A DNA stretch of 64,000 bases from Pseudonocardia sp. (GCF_029263155.1 NZ_JAJCYB010000044.1:1-64000); one strand, 5' to 3'. Positions 48,486 to 58,796 are shown, numbered from the stretch's first letter. Made by a program: numbers and translations. The notes: generated by a model from the sequence alone, not told the origin.

Positions 48486-49271
48486 TCAGCCGAGCCCGGA
48501 GGTGTCCGTGTCGACGGAGGCGTGGGTGAGGCGGTAGAACAGCAGCGCCGCGGTCTCGCGCAGGATGTAGCGGAACTGGGTCTCCCGCGTCTGGACGACG
48601 GGGCCGCTGCGGGTCGGCGAGGTCCACGCGTCGAGCCCGGCGTCACGGGCCATCGTGCGGGCACGCAGCGAGTGCCACGGGTCGCTGACCAGCAGGACGC
48701 TGTTCCAGCCGCCGTCCTCGGCGACGTCGGCCACGGCCGCCACGCTGCCGAGGGTGTCCGAGCCCTCCCCGACGGCCACGACGGCGTCGGCCGGCACGCC
48801 GCGGTCGATCAGGTACGCGCGCCCGGCGTCGGCCTCGGTGGTGGCGTCCCCGGCCCGCCCCCCGCCGGTGGTGACGATCAGCGGCGCGAGGCCCTCCTCG
48901 TAGAGCACCTGGGCGTGCCGCAGCCGCCACGAGAAGATCGAGCTCGGCTCGCCGTCGTACTGCGCGGCGCCGAGCACCACCACCGCGTCGACGGGCCGGC
49001 GATCGTCCACCCGAGCCACCTGCCACACCCGGAACGCGGTGCCGCCCGCGATCAGCGCCGCCACCAGCAGGGCCCCGGCGACGAGCCGGAACACCCAGCC
49101 GTGCCCGGTGCGCGCGGTCCGGACCGGACGGGCGGAGCGGGCCGGACCGGCGGAGCGGGGCGGGCGGCGCTCACCTGCCGAACCCGGGGACCGCCGGGCC
49201 GGGACGGTCGGCGCCTCGGCCACACCCAGCGGCCCGCGCAGCCGCCGCGTCGGCCGGTCGGCGTTCGTCAT
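48486..49271 (-). CDS. YdcF/SanA-like DUF218 membrane protein
   Basis: Protein of 261 aa. A Pro/Arg-rich cytoplasmic N-terminus of about 65 residues is followed by one helix ([20 protein letters not shown]) and an outer DUF218 domain: [36 protein letters not shown] and [12 protein letters not shown]. Relatives (ElyC/SanA) act in envelope or vancomycin-sensitivity phenotypes in E. coli. The ATG overlaps the xdhC stop (ATGA). Confidence 0.9.
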   Translation of the reverse strand: MTNADRPTRRLRGPLGVAEAPTVPARRSPGSAGERRPPRSAGPARSARPVRTARTGHGWVFRLVAGALLVAALIAGGTAFRVWQVARVDDRRPVDAVVVLGAAQYDGEPSSIFSWRLRHAQVLYEEGLAPLIVTTGGGRAGDATTEADAGRAYLIDRGVPADAVVAVGEGSDTLGSVAAVADVAEDGGWNSVLLVSDPWHSLRARTMARDAGLDAWTSPTRSGPVVQTRETQFRYILRETAALLFYRLTHASVDTDTSGLG

Positions 49272-50290
49272 CCGCCGATCCGGCCTTCCGCCGCGGCCAG
49301 CGCGCTGCCGGCCCGACCGGACCGGGCGGCCACCACCTGCGCCACGATCGACACGGCCGTCTCGGCCGGGGTGCGGGCGCCGATGTCGAGGCCCACCGGG
49401 CCGCGCACCCGGGCCAGTTCGTCCTCGGTGAGGCCCGCGGCCAGCAGCCGCTCGCGGCGCGCCGACTGGGTGCGGCGCGAACCGAGCGCACCGAGGAAGC
49501 CGCGGCCGTGCCGGATCCCGGCGAGCAGCGCGGCGTCGAAGGCGGGGTCGTGGTCGAGCAGCACCAGCACGTCGGCGTCGGAGAAGGCCTCCACGGCGGC
49601 GACGGTGGCGTCGAGGTCGCGCTCGGTGCGACCGCCCCAGCCCAGCAGCGCGGCCTGCGCGAGCACGGCGTCGCCGATCGCCCCCGCACCCACGACCAGC
49701 ACCGAGGGCACGGGTACCCACAGGTCCAGCAGCAGGTCGCCGCGCTCGGTGGGCACCTGCTCGGTGACGGTGGCCCCGCGGCGCAGCAGGGTGCGGGCCG
49801 CCGTCGCCGCGGCCTCGTCCAGCTCGGGGGACCCCAGCGAGCCGGTGACCGTGACCAGCTCGGGCCCGGCGAGCACGACCGCGGCGGAGCCGTCCGCGGT
49901 GGACACCAGCGCCGCGGGGAGCCCGGACTCCAGCGCCGCGCCGAGCGCCCGGGCGTGCCCGGCCGGGAGCGGGTGCCCGAGCAGGGTGGCCCCGCCGGCG
50001 CAGGCCAGGCCGGCCTCGAGCGCGGCAGGCTCGGTGACGTGCGCGTCGCGCGACTGCGGCGCCGCCAGCGACGCGGCGGCCAGCGGGCGCACCGAGTCGT
50101 CCAGCGCGCCGCGGTAGAGGATCCCGGCGAGCGCCCCGCCGGTGGACCCGACGACGAGCTGCCCGCTCTCGACGGTGCCGAATCCGTGGCGCTCCAGTAC
50201 CCGCACCACGCCGACGTCGCCCTCGTCGGCGAAGCGGCGCAGGGCACCGCCGAGGTCGCGGAGGCGTGAGGTGGCGTCGGGAGCGGTCAC
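49268..50290 (-). CDS. XdhC family protein
   Basis: Protein of 340 aa with the XdhC/CoxI N-domain and a C-terminal Rossmann domain (VLVVGAGAIGDAVLAQAALL). Family members help insert sulfurated molybdenum cofactor into xanthine dehydrogenase-like enzymes. No molybdoenzyme gene is nearby in this window. GTG 50290 has a TACCCT box six bases upstream, suggesting a leaderless transcript. Confidence 0.88.
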   Translation of the reverse strand: MTAPDATSRLRDLGGALRRFADEGDVGVVRVLERHGFGTVESGQLVVGSTGGALAGILYRGALDDSVRPLAAASLAAPQSRDAHVTEPAALEAGLACAGGATLLGHPLPAGHARALGAALESGLPAALVSTADGSAAVVLAGPELVTVTGSLGSPELDEAAATAARTLLRRGATVTEQVPTERGDLLLDLWVPVPSVLVVGAGAIGDAVLAQAALLGWGGRTERDLDATVAAVEAFSDADVLVLLDHDPAFDAALLAGIRHGRGFLGALGSRRTQSARRERLLAAGLTEDELARVRGPVGLDIGARTPAETAVSIVAQVVAARSGRAGSALAAAEGRIGG

Positions 50291-50296
50291 GTGTCC

Positions 50297-50302
50297 AGGG
50301 TA
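50297..50302 (-). promoter_or_regulatory. -10 box for leaderless xdhC
   Basis: TACCCT on the minus strand ends six bases before the GTG at 50290. No clear -35. Confidence 0.4.
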
Positions 50303-50426
50303 GCGACGGAACGCCGGGGCCGTATCGTGGCGGGTGATCGCGCGCGGATCCGGGAACCCCCGCCGCAGCCGCGTCGTTGAACCGGGCGACACGAGCCCGG
50401 CTCGGGCCCCTCACGGATAAGGAACC

Positions 50427-50477
50427 ATGGACCCGTCCGATAGTACGTGCACCGCCCTCGCAGGGCGGTGCACATGA
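50427..50477 (+). CDS. candidate 16-aa upstream ORF of the CNNM gene
   Basis: ATG 50427, preceded by AAGGA, encodes MDPSDSTCTALAGRCT and stops at TGA 50475-50477, overlapping the ATG of the CNNM gene (ATGA). The reading frame runs through a perfect hairpin that covers the downstream ribosome-binding region, so its translation would be expected to open the hairpin and permit CNNM translation. Confidence 0.5.
   Translation: MDPSDSTCTALAGRCT
50447..50473 (+). promoter_or_regulatory. perfect hairpin covering the CNNM ribosome-binding region
   Basis: GTGCACCGCCCT (50447-50458) and AGGGCGGTGCAC (50462-50473) are exact complements with a CGC loop. The second arm ends at the base before ATG 50474 and contains AGGGCGG, the only Shine-Dalgarno-like sequence, so the site would be sequestered in the folded RNA. 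Confidence 0.6.
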
Positions 50478-51820
50478 TCGTCTCTACCGTCCTCTCCCTC
50501 CTGCTCGGCGTACTCGTCGTGGTCGCGATCACCGCGCTGACCGGCTACTTCGTCGCCCAGGAGTTCGGCTACATGGCCGTCGACCGCTCCCGGCTCAAGG
50601 CCCGCGCAAGTGCGGGTGACGCCGGCGCGAAGCGGGCGCTGACCATCACCGACCGCACCTCGTTCATGCTCTCCGGCGCGCAGCTGGGCATCACCGTCAC
50701 CGGCCTGCTGGTCGGGTACGTGGCCGAGCCGCTGATCGGCGAGAGCGTCGGCGCCCTGCTCGGCGGCGTCGGGATCCCGACCGGTGTCGGCATCGCGATC
50801 GGCACCGTGCTCGCGCTGCTGTTCGCCACCGTCGTGCAGATGGTGTTCGGCGAGCTGTTCCCGAAGAACCTCGCCATCGCCCGGCCCGAGCCGGTGGCCC
50901 GCGCGCTGGCGCTGTCCACCGGCATCTACCTGCGCCTGTTCGGCTGGCTCATCCGGATCTTCGACGCCGCGTCGAACCTGCTGCTGCGGGCGCTGCGGAT
51001 CGAGCCGGTGCACGACGTGGAGCACTCGGCCACCCCGCGCGACCTGGAGGCCATCGTCGACGAGTCCCGCGACAGCGGCGACATCGACGAGGAGCTGTCG
51101 GTCCTGCTCGACCGCGTGCTCGACTTCACCGACCGCACCGCCCGCGCGGCGATGATCCCCCGCCCGCGCGTGGCCTCGGTGCAGGCCGACGAGACCGTGG
51201 CCGACCTCGTCGCGATCATGGCGTCGGGGCACTCCCGGCTGCCGGTGCTCGGCGACGGCGCCGACGATGTCGTCGGCGTGATCTGCCTGCGCGACGTGCT
51301 GGAGCTGGAGGGGCGCGACCTCAGCGGGGTCCGCGTGGCCGACGCCGCCCGGCCGGCCGTCATGGTCCCCGCGTCGCTGCCGCTGCCGGCCGTGCTGGCG
51401 GCGCTGCGCGAGGCAGGCGACGAGTTCGCCTGCGTCGTCGACGAGTACGGCGGCCTCGCCGGCGTCGTCACCATGGAGGACATCGCCGAGGAGCTGATCG
51501 GCGAGATCACCGACGAGCACGACCCCGCGGGCCGCGACGCCATCCGCGTCGGCGACGGCGAGTGGACCGTGCCCGGCACCTACAACATCGACGAGGTGGA
51601 GCGGCTCATCGACACCGACCTGCCCGACGGCGAGTTCCACACCATCGGCGGTCTGGTCATCGACCGGCTGCAGAAGCTGCCCGAGGTCGGCGACACCGTC
51701 GACCTGCGGGCCAGTGACCGGCGCCTGTCGGTCACCGTCTGCACGGTGGAGCGGCGCGTGCCGGCCACCGTCCGGCTCGCCTGGGCCGACGACCCGGCCG
51801 GCTCGGAGGTGTCGGCGTGA
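50474..51820 (+). CDS. CNNM/CorC-family transporter with CBS and CorC_HlyC domains
   Basis: Membrane protein of 448 aa: a DUF21/CNNM domain with about four helices (residues 1-190), a CBS pair (about 205-330) and a C-terminal CorC_HlyC domain (about 345-430, TVPGTYNIDEVERLI). Relatives mediate Mg2+ or Co2+ efflux or homeostasis. First of a coupled pair; its stop overlaps the next GTG. Translation is probably controlled by the upstream ORF and hairpin. Confidence 0.92.
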   Translation: MIVSTVLSLLLGVLVVVAITALTGYFVAQEFGYMAVDRSRLKARASAGDAGAKRALTITDRTSFMLSGAQLGITVTGLLVGYVAEPLIGESVGALLGGVGIPTGVGIAIGTVLALLFATVVQMVFGELFPKNLAIARPEPVARALALSTGIYLRLFGWLIRIFDAASNLLLRALRIEPVHDVEHSATPRDLEAIVDESRDSGDIDEELSVLLDRVLDFTDRTARAAMIPRPRVASVQADETVADLVAIMASGHSRLPVLGDGADDVVGVICLRDVLELEGRDLSGVRVADAARPAVMVPASLPLPAVLAALREAGDEFACVVDEYGGLAGVVTMEDIAEELIGEITDEHDPAGRDAIRVGDGEWTVPGTYNIDEVERLIDTDLPDGEFHTIGGLVIDRLQKLPEVGDTVDLRASDRRLSVTVCTVERRVPATVRLAWADDPAGSEVSA

Positions 51821-52812
51821 GCGTCGCCGTCTCGCTGTGGGTCACCGTCGCGCTGGTCGCCCTGAGCGCGTTCTTCGTCGCCATCGAGTTCGCGCTCGTC
51901 GCGGCGCGGCGCTACCGGCTGGAGGAGGCCGCGGAGACCAGCGCCGCGGCCCGGGCCGCGCTGAGGAGCGCGAAGGACCTCTCGCTGCTGCTCGCGGGTT
52001 CCCAGCTGGGCATCACGCTGTGCGTGCTCGGCCTCGGTGCCGTGAGCAAGCCCGCCGTGGAGGAGATCCTCGCGCCGCTGTTCGGCGGGCTGAACGAGGG
52101 CGTGGCGAGCGTGCTCGCCTTCGTGCTGTCCCTCGTCGTCGTCACGTTCCTGCACCTGGTGGTGGGCGAGATGGCCCCGAAGTCCTGGGCCATCGCGCAC
52201 CCCGAGCGCTCGGCCACGATGCTGGCGCTCCCCATGCGCGGGTTCATGGTGCTCACCCGGCCACTGCTGGTGGCGCTCAACGGCATGGCCAACTGGTGCC
52301 TGCGCCGGGTGGGTGTCGAGCCGGTGGACGAGCTCGGCGAGGGGCGCACCTCCGAGGACCTGCGCGAGCTGGTGGACCACTCGGCCAACACCGGAACGCT
52401 GGACGTCGAGCAGCGCGACCAGATCCTCAGCGCGCTCGACCTGGACCGCGCACCGCTGCGCGAGATCGTGCGCCCCCGTGACGAGCTGGTCGGCGTGCCG
52501 CGCACGGCGGACGTCGAGGAGATCCGGGCGGTCTCGCGCGCCAGCGGGCACCTGCGGCTCGTCGTCACCGACGGGGAGCGGCCGGTGGGAGTCGTGCACG
52601 TCCGCGACGCACTCGCCGCTCCCGCCGGCACCACCGCGGCCGACCTCATGCGCCCGGTGCCGACGCTGCAGGCCGAGACGCCCATCCACGACGCGCTGCG
52701 CGCCATGCGCGAGCGGCGCAACCACCTGGCGCTGGTGGACTCCGGCGGCGAGCTGCTCGGCCTGGTCACCCTGCAGGACCTGCTGGACCGGCTGCTGCCC
52801 GCACCGGCGTGA
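51817..52812 (+). CDS. CNNM-family transporter lacking the CorC_HlyC domain
   Basis: Protein of 331 aa with the CNNM domain (about 1-190) and a CBS pair (about 205-330), ending right after the second CBS motif (LVTLQDLLDRLL). It lacks the CorC_HlyC domain of its upstream partner. GTG overlaps the upstream stop by four bases. CNNM proteins dimerise, so a hetero-oligomer with one CorC domain is plausible. Confidence 0.92.
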   Translation: MSVAVSLWVTVALVALSAFFVAIEFALVAARRYRLEEAAETSAAARAALRSAKDLSLLLAGSQLGITLCVLGLGAVSKPAVEEILAPLFGGLNEGVASVLAFVLSLVVVTFLHLVVGEMAPKSWAIAHPERSATMLALPMRGFMVLTRPLLVALNGMANWCLRRVGVEPVDELGEGRTSEDLRELVDHSANTGTLDVEQRDQILSALDLDRAPLREIVRPRDELVGVPRTADVEEIRAVSRASGHLRLVVTDGERPVGVVHVRDALAAPAGTTAADLMRPVPTLQAETPIHDALRAMRERRNHLALVDSGGELLGLVTLQDLLDRLLPAPA

Positions 52813-52815
52813 GCG

Positions 52816-52862
52816 ACGAACGGCACTCCCGTCCGCTCCTGGTGGACGGGAGTGCCGTTCGT
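52816..52862. terminator. 19-bp palindrome between CNNM pair and glyS
   Basis: Arms 52816-52834 and 52844-52862 are perfect reverse complements around a nine-base loop, starting three bases past the CNNM stop and ending 16 bases before the glyS stop. Bidirectional terminator for convergent genes. Confidence 0.75.
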
Positions 52863-52878
52863 TCGCCGTCGGGGTGGC

Positions 52879-54276
<1,398 letters not shown>

Positions 54277-54350
54277 GGGTACTCCTGGAACTCCGAAGGT
54301 AGAACGGAAGGGCTCAGGGTAGCGACCACCCGGAACCGGCTTCCGACAAG

Positions 54351-54453
54351 GCGCCCACCGGGGTCTCGCGCACCGAGCGGGCGTTCGCGCGCCCACCGGG
54401 GTTTCGCGGAGCGCCGGCCGCGCGCGGAACCCGGTTCGGCGCGCGAAACCCGG
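54351..54453. repeat. short direct repeats on the glyS side of the AbiEi-like gene
   Basis: GCGCCCACCGGGGTCTCGCG at 54351-54370 recurs with one change at 54389-54408. AACCCGGTTCGGCGCGCG (54428-54445) is nearly the same as a unit on the far side of the next gene (55557-55574). Confidence 0.5.
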
Positions 54454-54464
54454 GATGCAGGCGC

Positions 54465-55394
54465 TCAGCCCGGACCGAGCGCCCGCCGCAACCCGCGCGC
54501 GACGCCGTCGAACGGAGCGAGCTCCGCCCACGTCCACCGCACCACGCGGCGGCCGGGCTGCCGGATCGCGTCCTCGCGGACCTTCTCCGCAAACACCGCG
54601 TCACCCGCGCTCTGCCCGGGCCGCAACAGCCCCCCGTACTTCACGCGACCGTCGAACTCGCCGACGACCTGGTGCTCCTCCCACCAGAAGTCGACCCGAC
54701 CCAACGACCGGCCCTCGGTGGAGTGCAGCACCACCTGCAGCGCGGGCGCCGGGAGCCCGGCCGCCGCCATCGCCACCCGGCTGCGCGACTCCCCCACGCT
54801 CTCCGCCAGATCGGTGGCGAAGCCGAGCACCCGGCCGGCCGCCGCGCCACCGTGGCGGCGCGGATACCGGGCGAGCGCGGCCGCCAGATCCCCGTGCCGC
54901 CCGCCCTGGCCCGACCTGCGGGCCAGGTGGAGCGCGCTGTCGGTCACCACGACCGCCTGCTCGAACGGGAGCACCCTGGCCAGGTCGGCGACGGTGCGAG
55001 CGACCGAGGTGACGGCGATCCCGCCGACCAGGACGATGTCGTCGGGCTCGAGCGGCAGGACGTGCAGGTGGAGATGCCGGCTGCGCCGCCCACCCGATCG
55101 CCCTCGGCGCGTCACGTGCACCCGGTCGAGCGGCACGTCCCACACCGCGAGCCCGTGCACGACGGCCGCGGACACGTGGCTGACCACCGTGCCGGGCCCG
55201 AGCTGCGCCACCGCCGCCCGGACCGCGAGCAGGTGCCGGGCCTCCGGCGTGCCCAACCGCTCGTCGTCGGGCTCGACGTACGCCCCGCGCCGCACCGCGA
55301 CCAGCCGCCGGGCCAGCCGGCGCGTCTCGTCGTCGGTGTAGCCGCTCGCGAGCAGGTGCGAGCGGAGCATCAGCCCGCCTGATCCGTTTCCCAT
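54465..55394 (-). CDS. AbiEi-like N-domain protein with restriction-nuclease-like C-domain (DUF559-type)
   Basis: Protein of 309 aa. The N-terminal part ([33 protein letters not shown]) resembles the winged-helix AbiEi antitoxin family; the C-terminal ~90 residues ([18 protein letters not shown], then a Lys and the EKVREDAIR helix, [11 protein letters not shown]) have the D...ExDxK layout of a Vsr/DUF559 nuclease fold. Such proteins are frequent in actinobacteria; function is unproven. It has no adjacent AbiEii partner. Similar short repeats flank it. Confidence 0.75.
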   Translation of the reverse strand: MGNGSGGLMLRSHLLASGYTDDETRRLARRLVAVRRGAYVEPDDERLGTPEARHLLAVRAAVAQLGPGTVVSHVSAAVVHGLAVWDVPLDRVHVTRRGRSGGRRSRHLHLHVLPLEPDDIVLVGGIAVTSVARTVADLARVLPFEQAVVVTDSALHLARRSGQGGRHGDLAAALARYPRRHGGAAAGRVLGFATDLAESVGESRSRVAMAAAGLPAPALQVVLHSTEGRSLGRVDFWWEEHQVVGEFDGRVKYGGLLRPGQSAGDAVFAEKVREDAIRQPGRRVVRWTWAELAPFDGVARGLRRALGPG

Positions 55395-55537
55395 GGGTCG
55401 AGACTGCAGCCGATCCGGGCCGGCCGACACCCCGCCGCCCGATCTGTGGATGGGCGTCCGGACATGGGGACAACCGCCGCACCACGCCACGGCTCGCGCG
55501 CCCGACCGGCCCTCGCGCGCCGCCGACGCCCCGCGAG

Positions 55538-55574
55538 ACCCGGCTCGGCGCGCGCAACCCGGCTCGGCGCGCGG
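55538..55574. repeat. tandem repeats upstream of the AbiEi-like gene
   Basis: ACCCGGCTCGGCGCGCG occurs twice, beginning at 55538 and 55557, and matches a unit at 54428 with one difference. Together they bracket the AbiEi-like gene. Confidence 0.5.
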
Positions 55575-55585
55575 GGCCCGGCCGG

Positions 55586-55930
55586 TCAGGTGCGCAGGCT
55601 GGGGTGCCCGGTCGCCGCGCCGGCCGACGCGTCCACCAGCGTCTCGTAGGTCGCGGGCTCGTCGGCCAGTGCCTGCGACAGCAACGGGACCACGTGCTCG
55701 CGCACCGGGAACGGCGACAGCGCACGCCGGTAGGCGTCCACCGAGGTGAAGCGGACGACCAGCACCCAGCGCTGTGCCGAACCACCGGTACGGGGGTCGT
55801 CGACGGCACGACCGAGCCGGCCGTCCAGTGCCCCCTCGGAGGCGGTCAGCAGCTCCAGCGCCCGTCGCCCGCGGGCGAGGAACGCCGGGGCGTCGGCGGG
55901 ATCGACCGCGAAGCGGCACACGAGCAGCAC
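55586..55930 (-). CDS. antibiotic biosynthesis monooxygenase (ABM)-like protein
   Basis: Protein of 114 aa with a ferredoxin-like dimeric alpha/beta-barrel layout (LLVCRFAVDPADAPAFLARG, RWVLVVRFTSVDAYRRAL). Small ABM-fold proteins include quinone monooxygenases and haem-degrading enzymes; no active-site residue fixes the function. GTG start; a TAGATT hexamer eight bases upstream may be its -10 box. Divergent from smtB. Confidence 0.75.
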   Translation of the reverse strand: MLLVCRFAVDPADAPAFLARGRRALELLTASEGALDGRLGRAVDDPRTGGSAQRWVLVVRFTSVDAYRRALSPFPVREHVVPLLSQALADEPATYETLVDASAGAATGHPSLRT

Positions 55931-56001
55931 GGCTCCGCAATCTACCGACGCCTACGATGGGGGCGCGGGGGCGGCCGACGCCCCCGGGATCGGAGACACG
56001 G

Positions 56002-56427
56002 ATGTCGATCGTCGCGGGTGCGGGAGCCGCCGGGGAGGCGATGGCGGTCGAGACGGACGGAACCGGCGACACGAGCAGGGCGAACCAGGCGGACGGGACC
56101 CACCACGCCGAGGGCCGGGCGGCCGTGGCCCCGGGGCCGGTCCGCACGCCGCGCACGCTCGCCGCGGCGGGCGACCTGCTGCGGGCCCTCGCCGCCCCGG
56201 TGCGGATCGCGATCGTGCTGCAGCTGCTGGAGTCCGCGCGCTGCGTCCACGATCTCGTCGACGCGCTCGGCGTCACGCAGCCGCTGATCAGCCAGCACCT
56301 GCGGGTACTCAAGGCCGCGGGCGTGGTGCACGGCGACCGGCACGGACGCGAGGTCGTCTACTCCCTCGTCGACGACCACCTCGCGCACATCGTCGTGGAC
56401 GCGGTCGCCCACGTGGAGGAGGACTGA
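56002..56427 (+). CDS. smtB: ArsR/SmtB-family zinc-responsive repressor
   Basis: Metal-sensing repressor of 141 aa. A disordered N-terminus of about 45 residues precedes the winged helix (LLRALAAPVRIAIVLQLL, VTQPLISQHLRVLKAAG, GREVVYSL). The C-terminal helix has Asp124, His126, His137 and Glu140, reproducing the DxH...HxxE alpha-5 zinc site of SmtB/CzrA. No alpha-3 CxC site. ATG with GGAG upstream; TACGAT at 55951-55956 is a possible -10. It overlaps zur by one base; glyS-smtB-zur order matches mycobacteria. Confidence 0.92.
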   Translation: MSIVAGAGAAGEAMAVETDGTGDTSRANQADGTHHAEGRAAVAPGPVRTPRTLAAAGDLLRALAAPVRIAIVLQLLESARCVHDLVDALGVTQPLISQHLRVLKAAGVVHGDRHGREVVYSLVDDHLAHIVVDAVAHVEED

Positions 56428-56855
56428 TGGCCCAGCAGATCGACGGGCACACCGATCATGGACCGGCAACCCGGGTCGTGCGGGCCACCCGGCAGCGGGC
56501 GGCCGTCTCCGCGCTGCTCGACCGCCTCGACGATTTCCGCTCCGCGCAGGAGATCCACGAGGAGCTGCGCCGCAGCGGCGACGGGATCGGCCTGACCACC
56601 GTCTACCGCACGCTGCAGACCCTCGCCGACGGCGGTGAGGTCGACGTGCTGCGCACCGCGTCCGGCGAGGCCGTCTACCGCCGCTGCGAGTCCGCACACC
56701 ACCATCACCACCTGGTGTGCCGCCGCTGCGGCGCCACCGTGGAGATCGAGGGCCCGGCCGTCGAGAGCTGGGCGAAGGCGGTGGCCGAGCAGCACGGGTT
56801 CTCCGAGCTGAGCCACACCGCGGAGATCTTCGGGCTGTGCCGGGAGTGCGGCTGA
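56427..56855 (+). CDS. zur: Fur-family zinc uptake regulator Zur
   Basis: Repressor of 142 aa that should shut zinc-uptake genes when zinc is replete. Winged-helix (RQRAAVSALLDRLDDFRSAQ, TTVYRTLQTLADGGEVD) and dimer domain with His91-95, Cys98/Cys101 (CRRC) and Cys138/Cys141 (CREC) for structural zinc. Overlaps smtB (TGATG), so both are made from one mRNA; SmtB thereby controls Zur, as described in mycobacteria. No Zur box was recognised nearby. Confidence 0.95.
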   Translation: MAQQIDGHTDHGPATRVVRATRQRAAVSALLDRLDDFRSAQEIHEELRRSGDGIGLTTVYRTLQTLADGGEVDVLRTASGEAVYRRCESAHHHHHLVCRRCGATVEIEGPAVESWAKAVAEQHGFSELSHTAEIFGLCRECG

Positions 56856-56965
56856 CACGCCGCCGCGACCGCGGGTGAGACCGGCGTCTCAGATCGAGTC
56901 ATCCGGATCGGCGATCGGGCGTTAACGTGCGGCTTCTGACGCACCGCAGCGAGGGGAACGTACGT

Positions 56966-57613
56966 ATGTCTGAGCCCGGTACCAACGGCGAGTCGGGGAC
57001 GGACGGTGCGGCACCTGCCCCCAACGCCGTCCGCAAGCTCGACGCCCCCGAGACCACCGAGCTGGCCACGCTCGCCTCGGTGTTCGAGGACCTCCAGTAC
57101 GTGCTGCGCTGCTGCGAACACCTCGTCACCGCGCTGAGCGGCCCGGACAGCGGTCCGGTGCAGGTCCAGACCGACGACGCGCTGGTCGAGGCCCTGTGGA
57201 CCGGCGCCCTGATCGGCTACACCCGCTGCTTCTCCGGGCGGATCGGCATCCTCACCGACGAGGACGTCGCCGCCATCGAGCTGCCGGGCGAGCTGTCCTC
57301 GGCCGATCTGCACGCCATGCTCAAGAAGCTGCGCGACCACTACGCCTCGCGCCACGTCAACCCGCGTGAGGCGTTCACGATCGGCGCGGCGCAGTCCAAC
57401 GACGGCGACCTGATGGGCGTCGCCGTGGTCTCCTCGCCGCGCCCGATCGTCGACGACACCACGGTGCGGCTGCTGGGCCGCGTCGCCTACTCGCTGTCCG
57501 GCCTGATCGACGGCCGCATGCAGGAGGCCCAGAACAAGGTGCTCGGGGTGGCCCGGGAGATGAGCAAGCTACAGCTCAACTCCCTGCCGCTGGTGCACCT
57601 CGCCGAGGTGTAG
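56966..57613 (+). CDS. hypothetical protein
   Basis: Protein of 215 aa, predicted soluble and mainly alpha/beta; about 40 disordered N-terminal residues. VFEDLQYVLRCCEHLVTAL and MLKKLRDHYASRHVNPREAF are helical; the rest has no recognised motif or signal peptide. ATG 56966 is preceded by AGGGGAA. An isolated transcription unit with a TAACGT hexamer about 40 bases upstream. I do not recognise the family. Confidence 0.72.
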   Translation: MSEPGTNGESGTDGAAPAPNAVRKLDAPETTELATLASVFEDLQYVLRCCEHLVTALSGPDSGPVQVQTDDALVEALWTGALIGYTRCFSGRIGILTDEDVAAIELPGELSSADLHAMLKKLRDHYASRHVNPREAFTIGAAQSNDGDLMGVAVVSSPRPIVDDTTVRLLGRVAYSLSGLIDGRMQEAQNKVLGVAREMSKLQLNSLPLVHLAEV

Positions 57614-57632
57614 CCAGCGCCGTGTCGAGGAA

Positions 57633-58013
57633 CTAGCCGGTCAGCTCCGCCCGCAGGCTGGACGCGCTGCTCACGACGAGCATGAGCAGCGTGCCCATCG
57701 CCTTCTCGTCGAGCCCGGAGGCCGGGAACGCGTAGCGCAGGGTGACGTCCCACCCGACCTCGCCGCGGATCACCTTCGGTGTGCCGAACAGGCCCTCGCC
57801 CGCGCCGAGCGCGATGCGCGTGGGGACGTCCTGCTCCAGCGGCAGGTCCCAGGCCACCACGCACATCAGGTTCAGCACCGGCAGGCCCTCCTCCAGGTCC
57901 ATGCCCTGCACGACGCACAGCACGCCGCCGTGGGCGAAGGTGAGCGAGCCGTCGTCGTCGACGGTGACGTCGTGGTAGTTCTCCAGCGCCCGCTGCGCGA
58001 CGGCGAGGCTCAT
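57633..58013 (-). CDS. small hypothetical protein, possibly YbjN/secretion-chaperone-like
   Basis: Protein of 126 aa. [20 protein letters not shown] followed by alternating strands and a final helix recalls the YbjN/CesT-like fold, but this is a weak impression. The ATG overlaps the uppS stop (ATGA), so it is translated with UppS. A small gene in the same place beside uppS exists in mycobacteria (Rv2360c), which may be orthologous. Confidence 0.72.
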   Translation of the reverse strand: MSLAVAQRALENYHDVTVDDDGSLTFAHGGVLCVVQGMDLEEGLPVLNLMCVVAWDLPLEQDVPTRIALGAGEGLFGTPKVIRGEVGWDVTLRYAFPASGLDEKAMGTLLMLVVSSASSLRAELTG

Positions 58014-58789
58014 GAGGCGGACTCCGGGGTGTCGAGCGCGCCGCCGAAGCGGCGGTCGCGCCGGGCGTAGATCTCCACGGCCTGCCACAGGTGGCGGCGG
58101 TCGAAGTCGGGGAACAGGGTGTCGAGGAAGACCATCTCCGCGTACGCCGACTGCCACAGCAGGAAGTTCGACGTGCGCTGCTCCCCCGAGCTCCGCACGA
58201 ACAGGTCGACGTCGGGCATGTCCGGCTCGTCGAGGTGGCGGGCGATGGTGCGCTCGTCGATCTTCCCCGGCTTGAGGCGACCGTCGGCGACGAGCTGGGC
58301 GATCTGGCGGACCGAGTCGGTGATCTCGGCGCGGCCGCCGTAGTTGACGCACATCGTCAGGTTGAGCACGTCGTTGTCGCGGGTCTTCTCCTCCGCGACC
58401 TCCAGCTCCCTGATGACGCTGCGCCACAGCCGCGGCCGGCGCCCCGCCCAGCGCACGCGCACGCCCATCTCGTGCATCTCGTCGACCCGGCGGCGGATGA
58501 CGTCGCGGTTGAAGCCCATCAGGAAGCGCACCTCGTCGGGGCTGCGCTTCCAGTTCTCCGTGGAGAACGCATACGCCGAGAGCCAGCGGACGCCGATGTC
58601 GATGCAGCCGCGCGCGACGTCCATCAGCGACGCCTCGCCGCGGCGGTGCCCCTCGATCCGCGGCAGGCCGCGCGCGTTGGCCCAGCGACCGTTGCCGTCC
58701 ATCACGAGCGCGACATGGTGCGGCACGAGCTCGCGCGGGATCGCCGGGGGGCGGGCGCCCGACGGGTGGGGGGGCGGGGGGGAGACCAC
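58010..58789 (-). CDS. uppS: isoprenyl (undecaprenyl) diphosphate synthase
   Basis: Cis-prenyltransferase of 259 aa that makes long-chain polyprenyl diphosphate for peptidoglycan carriers. The active-site segment [35 protein letters not shown] and the C-terminal [19 protein letters not shown] are diagnostic. In mycobacteria the uppS-recO linkage gene (Rv2361c) makes decaprenyl diphosphate; product length here is not predictable. GTG start, probably leaderless. Confidence 0.96.
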   Translation of the reverse strand: MVSPPPPHPSGARPPAIPRELVPHHVALVMDGNGRWANARGLPRIEGHRRGEASLMDVARGCIDIGVRWLSAYAFSTENWKRSPDEVRFLMGFNRDVIRRRVDEMHEMGVRVRWAGRRPRLWRSVIRELEVAEEKTRDNDVLNLTMCVNYGGRAEITDSVRQIAQLVADGRLKPGKIDERTIARHLDEPDMPDVDLFVRSSGEQRTSNFLLWQSAYAEMVFLDTLFPDFDRRHLWQAVEIYARRDRRFGGALDTPESAS

Positions 58790-58796
58790 GCCCGGA

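Noticed and set aside
56690..56720. Run of His codons as a possible tag or artefact
   Set aside because: The five histidines fall where Fur-family regulators place metal-binding histidines, next to CRRC.
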